Of a stretch of DNA of 64,000 bases, positions 59,102 to 64,000 are shown piece by piece. Under the pieces are notes generated by a model. That model made no database searches and was not told the origin of the DNA. It saw only the letters and a list, made by a program, of their open reading frames with translations. How positions within the stretch are numbered: position 1 is the first letter of the stretch; every line of letters begins with the position of its first letter. Source of the DNA: Oscillospiraceae bacterium (lineage in GTDB: Bacteria; Bacillota; Clostridia; Oscillospirales; Ruminococcaceae); the NCBI GenBank assembly GCA_900768995.1, contig CAAGEZ010000014.1, positions 1 through 64,000 of the forward strand, read 5' to 3'. The translations under genes and the position numbers were made by a program.

Positions 59102-60352
59102 TTGAACGGCGAGATAATAAATTTTCTCGGGAGCTACACAAAATCGGGTACTCCCGTTCACGATCTGACGAGATTTGAAAATCTTATGCACAGGCTGGGC
59201 GACCCGCAGAACAGCCTTAAATTCGTCCACGTTGCAGGAACGAACGGCAAAGGCTCAGTGGTGAGAATGCTTGCAAATTCCCTCACCCTCTCGGGCTACA
59301 AAACAGGCGAGTTCACCTCTCCGTTTATCTACAGGTACAATGACCGCATAAAGATAAACGGCAAAGAGATATCCGATGATGACCTTGCACGACTCATTTC
59401 CGTAGTAAAGCCCATTGCGGAGAGCGACTGTGCGGGATATTCCCAGTTTGAGATAACAAACGCCATTGCATTTATGTATTTTGCGGAGCAGAACTGCGAT
59501 ATCGTTGTGCTTGAAACAGGCGTTGGGGGACTGAACGACAGCACCAATATAATTCGTGACAATATCTGCTCCGTCATAATGTCCATATCCTTTGACCACA
59601 CCGCTGTTCTCGGGGACAAGATAACCGACATCGCCTTTCAGAAAGCAGGCATAATCAAGGACGAGTGCCCCGTGGTGGTTTACCCCTGCAATCCCCTTGA
59701 AGCAAACCTCGTCATCGACAAATACGCCGCTATCCACGGCTCACGTGTTATCCGCCCCGACCTTACAAAGCTGAATATCCTGAGGACCAAGCCCGACGGC
59801 AATGCATTTTCTTACAAGCTCCGTGACTACGCCACCGCAATGCCCGGAAATCATCAGATATACAACGCCATTACCGCCATTGAAGCCGCAGGGGTCATAA
59901 AGAAAAAGTACAAAAAGCTTACCGACAGCAAGGTTTTTGAGGGCATATCCACCGCAGTCGTGCCTTCAAGATGTCAGATAGTCCGCCAAAAAGACCCGAT
60001 GATAATTATTGACGGTGCTCACAACCCCGACGGAATGCGTGCGCTAACGGAATTTGTGTCAAAGCTGCCCCAGTACCCAAAGGTTATGATATGCGGAATG
60101 AGTGCGGACAAGGACTGGAAAGCCGCTCTCGCCTGCATCTCTCCATACATCGACAAGGCGTTCTGCATTGACGGTTTCTGCCCCAAAACAGTTTTTGCGC
60201 CCAAGCTTGCGGAGTGCTTTAAGGACGGAGAATGTGCGCCTCTCTCAGAGGTCTACCGCCGTGCATATTCATATGCCGAAAACGGCGGACTGCTCCTCAT
60301 CGGCGGCTCACTTTACATTCCCTCGGCGCTGAATAAATTCGGGGGAAACTGA
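59102..60352 (+). CDS. folC: Folylpolyglutamate synthase / dihydrofolate synthase
   Basis: 416 residues from TTG 59102, seven bases after AGGAGG. ATP-dependent ligase adding glutamate to folates. Mur-ligase fold: P-loop VAGTNGKGSV (about 43-52), the GEFTSPFIYRYNDRI loop, ETGVGGLNDSTN and the C-terminal IIIDGAHNPDGM are all typical. It acts in folate metabolism with the cyclo-ligase at 51.5 kb. Its stop is 25 bases before the next gene. Confidence 0.95.
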   Translation: MNGEIINFLGSYTKSGTPVHDLTRFENLMHRLGDPQNSLKFVHVAGTNGKGSVVRMLANSLTLSGYKTGEFTSPFIYRYNDRIKINGKEISDDDLARLISVVKPIAESDCAGYSQFEITNAIAFMYFAEQNCDIVVLETGVGGLNDSTNIIRDNICSVIMSISFDHTAVLGDKITDIAFQKAGIIKDECPVVVYPCNPLEANLVIDKYAAIHGSRVIRPDLTKLNILRTKPDGNAFSYKLRDYATAMPGNHQIYNAITAIEAAGVIKKKYKKLTDSKVFEGISTAVVPSRCQIVRQKDPMIIIDGAHNPDGMRALTEFVSKLPQYPKVMICGMSADKDWKAALACISPYIDKAFCIDGFCPKTVFAPKLAECFKDGECAPLSEVYRRAYSYAENGGLLLIGGSLYIPSALNKFGGN

Positions 60353-60377
60353 TATATATGCGAAAAAGGGGGGGAAT

Positions 60378-61283
60378 ATGACGCAGAAAAATACAGCATA
60401 TTATCATCTTCCGGGACTGTTTGAATTTTATGAGCTTTACCGTGTCTTTCTGCCCATATTTCGTGAGCACAGAGAATATTTTTATGAGTGGTGTGATATA
60501 GGCTCTGTCTATGGCACTCCCGCAGACTGCATTTGGGGTGGGGGACGTGTGGGCTTCGGAGACACAGCTCCCCGAGATGTTCTTGCGCTGATGCGGGAAT
60601 ATAAAATTTCTTCACGGCTCACGTTCAGCAATTCCCTGCTCAGAGAAGAACACCTTGCCGACAGAAAATGCAATGCCTTATGCGCCCTGTTTGCTGAAAA
60701 TGACGAGCCCCGAAACGGTATTATCATTTATTCTGATATGCTGCTTTCGCATCTGAAAAAGAATTTTCCAAGCTTTTATTTTGTTTCTTCCACCACCAAG
60801 GTGCTGACGGAGTTCGGGCAGTTTTTGAGAGAGACAGACCGTGATGATTTTCGCTATGTCGTGCCGGATTTCCGCCTGAACAAAAGTTTTTCCGAACTTT
60901 CCGCAATGTCCGAAAATCAAAAGGACAAGACAGAATTTTTGTGCAATGAGTGTTGCTATATAGGCTGTAGGGACAGGAAAAAATGCTACGAAAATGTCAG
61001 CCGAAAAAATCTTGGCGAAAGCTGCCCCGACCACATCTGCACAGCCCCCGACGCAGACAAGGGCTATATGTTTTCAAGAGCAATGGAAAATCCCGGCTTT
61101 ATCGGTATAAATGATATCCGAAATATCTACCTCCCAATGGGCTTTTCCAATTTCAAAATAGAGGGCAGGGGACTTGGAAGTGCCGTTATTCTCGAATTTC
61201 TCCTCTATTATATGACAAAGCCCGAGTATCAGCTGAAAGTCAGGGAAAAAATATATCTTGACAGTATGCTTGATCTGTTTTGA
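60378..61283 (+). CDS. U32-peptidase-like TIM-barrel protein with Cys cluster
   Basis: 301 residues; I do not recognise a named family with certainty. YEWCDIGSVYGTPAD and RLTFSNSLL, with the ending SNFKIEGRGLGS, recall the U32 pattern (SLKIEGR). A dense Cys motif (CNECCYIGCRDRKKCYENV then CPDHIC) could bind an iron-sulfur cluster or zinc. No signal peptide. It sits between folC and pdxST. Function could be a redox or tRNA-modifying enzyme; that is speculation. Confidence 0.55.
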   Translation: MTQKNTAYYHLPGLFEFYELYRVFLPIFREHREYFYEWCDIGSVYGTPADCIWGGGRVGFGDTAPRDVLALMREYKISSRLTFSNSLLREEHLADRKCNALCALFAENDEPRNGIIIYSDMLLSHLKKNFPSFYFVSSTTKVLTEFGQFLRETDRDDFRYVVPDFRLNKSFSELSAMSENQKDKTEFLCNECCYIGCRDRKKCYENVSRKNLGESCPDHICTAPDADKGYMFSRAMENPGFIGINDIRNIYLPMGFSNFKIEGRGLGSAVILEFLLYYMTKPEYQLKVREKIYLDSMLDLF

Positions 61284-61472
61284 AAATATACTATATGCAC
61301 ATATATACGCTTGCTTTGTTTTGCTATATAGTATAAAATTACCAATGACATTTTATGTCAAAAAATGCGCCCGTTTATCTTTGTAAAAATGCAACAGATA
61401 TCGGGTGCAATTTTATTCTGCATATGTTATATATGCATAACTTTAACAGACGAAACCGCAAAAGCATTCGGC

Positions 61473-61501
61473 TTGAAAAAATCAAGATACAGGGTTATAA
61501 T
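61473..61501 (+). promoter_or_regulatory. Promoter of pdxST
   Basis: TTGAAA (61473-61478), 17-base spacer, TATAAT (61496-61501), about 35 bases before pdxS. The region above holds a TGCGCCCG/CGGGTGCA hairpin with ATTTTATT tail (about 61364-61417), a probable terminator of the Cys-cluster gene, and two ATATG/CATAT-rich palindromes. Confidence 0.75.
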
Positions 61502-61536
61502 AGGATTAAAATCAAGCCGAAAGGAACGATATAACA

Positions 61537-62412
61537 ATGAGTGAAAACAGAGCAGAGCTGAACAGAAACCTCGCCCAGATGCTCAAGGGCGGCGTAATTA
61601 TGGACGTAACCACCCCCGAGCAGGCAAAGATAGCAGAGGCTGCGGGCGCCTGTGCGGTAATGGCGCTGGAGCGTATCCCCGCTGACATCAGAGCGGCAGG
61701 CGGCGTTTCAAGAATGAGCGACCCCAAGATGATAAAGGGCATTCAGGCAGCCGTTTCCATTCCCGTAATGGCGAAGTGCAGAATAGGTCATTTTGCTGAG
61801 GCTCAGATACTTCAGGCTATCGAGATCGACTACATCGACGAGTCCGAGGTCCTCTCTCCCGCCGATGACAGATACCACATCGACAAAACTCAGTTCGACG
61901 TTCCTTTCGTATGCGGCGCAAAGGACCTTGGCGAGGCTCTCAGACGTATAAACGAGGGTGCTTCAATGATAAGGACCAAGGGCGAACCCGGTACAGGAGA
62001 CGTTGTTCAGGCAGTCCGCCATATGAGAATGATGCAGTCCGAGATAAGACGCATTTCCTCAATGTCCCACGATGAGCTTTATGAAGCCGCAAAGCAGCTC
62101 CAGGTACCCTATGACCTTGTTGAGTATGTTGCCGCAAACAGAAAACTCCCCGTTGTAAACTTTGCCGCAGGCGGAGTTGCAACTCCCGCCGATGCCGCTC
62201 TTATGATGCAGCTGGGCGCAGAGGGCGTTTTCGTAGGCTCAGGCATTTTCAAGTCGGGCAATCCCGAAAAGCGTGCCGCAGCCATCGTCAAGGCAGTTAC
62301 AAACTACAACGACCACAAGCTCCTTGCAGAGCTTTCCGAGGACCTCGGCGAAGCAATGGTGGGTATAAACGAGCAGGAAATTGCCCTCTTAATGGCGGAG
62401 CGTGGTAAGTGA
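61537..62412 (+). CDS. pdxS: Pyridoxal 5'-phosphate synthase, lyase subunit
   Basis: 291 residues. TIM-barrel synthase that joins ribose 5-phosphate, glyceraldehyde 3-phosphate and ammonia to PLP. Landmarks: GGVIMDVTTPEQAKIAEAAG, VMALERIPADIR, the catalytic Lys in VMAKCRIGHFAEAQ, YIDESEVLSPAD, and the C-terminal FVGSGIFKSGNPEKRA. First of two genes; the stop overlaps the pdxT start (TGATG). Confidence 0.97.
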   Translation: MSENRAELNRNLAQMLKGGVIMDVTTPEQAKIAEAAGACAVMALERIPADIRAAGGVSRMSDPKMIKGIQAAVSIPVMAKCRIGHFAEAQILQAIEIDYIDESEVLSPADDRYHIDKTQFDVPFVCGAKDLGEALRRINEGASMIRTKGEPGTGDVVQAVRHMRMMQSEIRRISSMSHDELYEAAKQLQVPYDLVEYVAANRKLPVVNFAAGGVATPADAALMMQLGAEGVFVGSGIFKSGNPEKRAAAIVKAVTNYNDHKLLAELSEDLGEAMVGINEQEIALLMAERGK

Positions 62413-62969
62413 TGTCAAAAAAAATAGCAGTCCTTGCACTTCAGGGCGCATTTGCGGAGCACGAAAAAAAGCTGTCCGAGCTTGGCATAGAAAGCTTTGA
62501 GATACGTCAGCTCCCTGATATAAACAGGTCATATGACGGACTTATCCTCCCCGGAGGAGAGAGCACCGTTCAGGGCAAGCTCCTCAGAGAGCTGGGACTT
62601 TTTGACCCCATAAAAGCACAGATAGAAAAGGGACTCCCCGTTTTCGGCACCTGTGCGGGAATGATACTCCTCGCTCAGAATATCGAGGGCGGCGAGCCTG
62701 CACATCTTGCCACAATGCCCGTTACCGTCAGAAGAAACGCCTACGGCAGACAGCTTGGCAGTTTCTTCACCCACGACAGCTTCAACGGCAGGGAAATACC
62801 AATGAGCTTTATCCGTGCTCCTTTTATCAGCAATATCGGCTCGGCAGAAGTTCTCGGCGAAACAGGCGGGCATATCGTGGCGGCAAGGTATAAAAATCAG
62901 CTTGTCACCGCTTTTCACCCCGAGCTTTGCGATGATATGTACGTTTACGAATATTTTCTTTCAATGTAA
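62412..62969 (+). CDS. pdxT: Pyridoxal 5'-phosphate synthase, glutaminase subunit
   Basis: 185 residues from ATG 62412. Class I glutaminase giving ammonia to PdxS. ALQGAFAEHEKKL, LILPGGESTVQGKL, the nucleophile Cys in VFGTCAGMILLA and the His/Glu of TAFHPEL are present. Coupled to pdxS by the TGATG overlap; a terminator follows. Confidence 0.96.
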   Translation: MSKKIAVLALQGAFAEHEKKLSELGIESFEIRQLPDINRSYDGLILPGGESTVQGKLLRELGLFDPIKAQIEKGLPVFGTCAGMILLAQNIEGGEPAHLATMPVTVRRNAYGRQLGSFFTHDSFNGREIPMSFIRAPFISNIGSAEVLGETGGHIVAARYKNQLVTAFHPELCDDMYVYEYFLSM

Positions 62970-62979
62970 TAATATTTTT

Positions 62980-63017
62980 CCGTCTCAGTGCGCTATGCAC
63001 CGAGGCGGATTTTTTTA
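62980..63017 (+). terminator. Terminator after pdxT
   Basis: CCGTCTC...GTGC / GCAC...GAGGCGG hairpin and a T7 tract. Confidence 0.85.
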
Positions 63018-63140
63018 CATTAAAATCCCATTAGGAAAATAAAACCTTTGTGAAAATTATAGACAAAGCCATATAATAGTAGTATAATATAGACATATAC
63101 TTTTTTATATGACCGTATGTCAAAGCAGGGAAGTGAGCAG

Positions 63141-64000
63141 ATGAATCTACAGCATCTTAAATATATGACCGAGGTGGAGCGGACAGGCTCTGTGACCAAG
63201 GCGGCGGCAAATCTTTTTATGGGTCAGCCCAATCTCAGCAAAGCCATAAAGGAAGTGGAGACCGAGATAGGCATAACCGTTTTCCGCAGGAGCGCAAAGG
63301 GCGTTTACCCCACTCCCGAGGGAGCGGAGTTTCTTGTCCGTGCGGCGGCGGTGCTTGCTGAAATGGAAAAGCTTGAAGCGGTTTATAAGCAGGACGGCGT
63401 TTCTGAGCGGTTTTCGTTCTGCGTTCCGAAAGCGGAATATGTTCTGCGGCTTGCGGCGGAGCTTGCAAAAAAGCTCCCCGATGCGGACATAGAGTGCATC
63501 ACGGCTGATTTTTCCGCAGCCGTGAGCAGGCTTTCCGACGGGATATGCAGCATTGCCGCAGTTCGGTGTCCCAAAAGCAGCAGTGATTTTTTCATTGCCC
63601 TTGCAAATGAAAAAAAGCTCCGTTTTGAACCTATAGCGTCATCGGAATATGTGCTGCTCACCTCGGAAAAAAGTCCCATTGCCAATATGGATACCGTGAC
63701 CCCGACAGTCCTTGCGTCACTTGCAAGGATATCTTATAATGATGTATCCCCGGAGCTGCCCTGTTCAAGAAATGTAATGCTTGATGATATCTCGGACTGC
63801 CTTGAGCTTCTGTCGGAGCTGTCTGACAGCTATATGATATCAGCACCGCTCTCTGATGATAAGCTTGACAGATACGGGCTTTTTTCAAAAAAATACCCCG
63901 CCTCGGGATATACCGACTATATCCTCTATCCCCAAGGCTGCAAGTCCGATGAATACACTAATGAATTTGTAAACACACTGAAAAGGATAATAACAAATGG
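63141..64000 (+). CDS. LysR-family transcriptional regulator, 3' truncated by window end
   Basis: The first 286 residues are present and the frame is open at the last base. The N-terminal winged helix (LQHLKYMTEVERTGSVTKAA, NLFMGQPNLSKAIKEVE, FRRSAKGVYPTPEG) is typical of LysR. The effector domain (about 95-286) lacks clear ligand motifs. It follows pdxT by 171 bases in the same direction with its own A/T-rich upstream region; a role in regulating pdx genes or a downstream unseen gene is possible. Confidence 0.88.
   Translation, partial: MNLQHLKYMTEVERTGSVTKAAANLFMGQPNLSKAIKEVETEIGITVFRRSAKGVYPTPEGAEFLVRAAAVLAEMEKLEAVYKQDGVSERFSFCVPKAEYVLRLAAELAKKLPDADIECITADFSAAVSRLSDGICSIAAVRCPKSSSDFFIALANEKKLRFEPIASSEYVLLTSEKSPIANMDTVTPTVLASLARISYNDVSPELPCSRNVMLDDISDCLELLSELSDSYMISAPLSDDKLDRYGLFSKKYPASGYTDYILYPQGCKSDEYTNEFVNTLKRIITN

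Noticed and set aside
61284..61536. Riboswitch upstream of pdxS
   Set aside because: Only a promoter, a terminator-like hairpin and A/T-rich palindromes are visible; no known aptamer pattern was found.

Overview
The window looks like a chromosome segment from a low-to-mid GC, Gram-positive gut or rumen clostridium, most likely a Ruminococcus-type member of the Oscillospirales. Evidence: T-box leaders on tyrS and valS, AGGAGG-type ribosome binding sites, frequent GTG/TTG starts, a cytosolic GH94 cellobiose phosphorylase and GH31 alpha-xylosidase, sporulation-style small proteins, and no outer-membrane genes. This assignment rests on gene content only.

Layout. 1-2.9 kb: the end of an integrated element (truncated D5/P4-type primase-helicase, an 18-bp perfect palindrome, tyrosine recombinase) abutting a tRNA-Glu/tRNA-Met operon. 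3-6.3 kb: small single genes (patatin-like lipase, C39-like peptidase, membrane-bound XRE regulator with a small membrane protein). 6.3-9.4 kb: sugar ABC importer (binding protein and two permeases, no ATPase). 9.4-18.2 kb: a signalling and surface island. A class-I c-di-GMP (GEMM) riboswitch precedes a FecR/InlB-repeat surface protein, followed by a TIM-barrel isomerase coupled to a CHASE2 adenylate cyclase, then divergently a GAF-GGDEF diguanylate cyclase, a CobU-like protein and a PilT ATPase. 18.2-20.2 kb: membrane protein plus GT2 glycosyltransferase, ending in a hairpin mobile-element relic. 20.5-24.4 kb: ABC ATPase and a FtsX permease with two kinds of internal repeats. 24.4-25.2 kb: mntP behind a yybP-ykoY Mn2+ riboswitch. 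25.3-26.5 kb: ATC-hydrolase-like protein and apt. 26.6-29.2 kb: a T-box operon whose first gene is a lipoprotein and whose later genes are micro-ORFs and tyrS. 29.2-32.5 kb: two-component system and a secreted FN3 protein. 32.7-33.2 kb: tRNA Val-Asp-Gly-Cys operon. 33.2-37.3 kb: VWA protein, then a TauE / zinc-ribbon / DnaJ operon. 37.5-40.3 kb: MATE and MFS exporters, the latter behind a leader-peptide attenuator. 40.4-48.4 kb: cellobiose phosphorylase, alpha-xylosidase and an AraC regulator, with small surface and lipoprotein genes between. 48.4-54.7 kb: PLC-like protein, then a housekeeping run (thymidylate kinase, DUF2156, DJ-1, 5-FTHF cyclo-ligase, MltG, U32 peptidase). 55-60.4 kb: T-box/valS, a TPR-like membrane protein, folC. 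60.4-64 kb: U32-like Cys protein, pdxST and a truncated LysR regulator.

How it fits together. The carbohydrate genes describe intracellular phosphorolysis of cello-oligosaccharides and trimming of xyloglucan fragments, probably under LacI/CcpA-type control (AAACGTTT sites and a cre-like box). The 12-18 kb island carries enzymes for two nucleotide second messengers next to a c-di-GMP-sensing RNA and a pilus-retraction type ATPase, so adhesion or twitching control is its most plausible role. The features I consider most novel are that island, the leader-peptide-controlled MFS exporter, the lipoprotein operon placed between a Tyr-type T-box and tyrS, the repeat-expanded FtsX permease and a two-copy hairpin element family.
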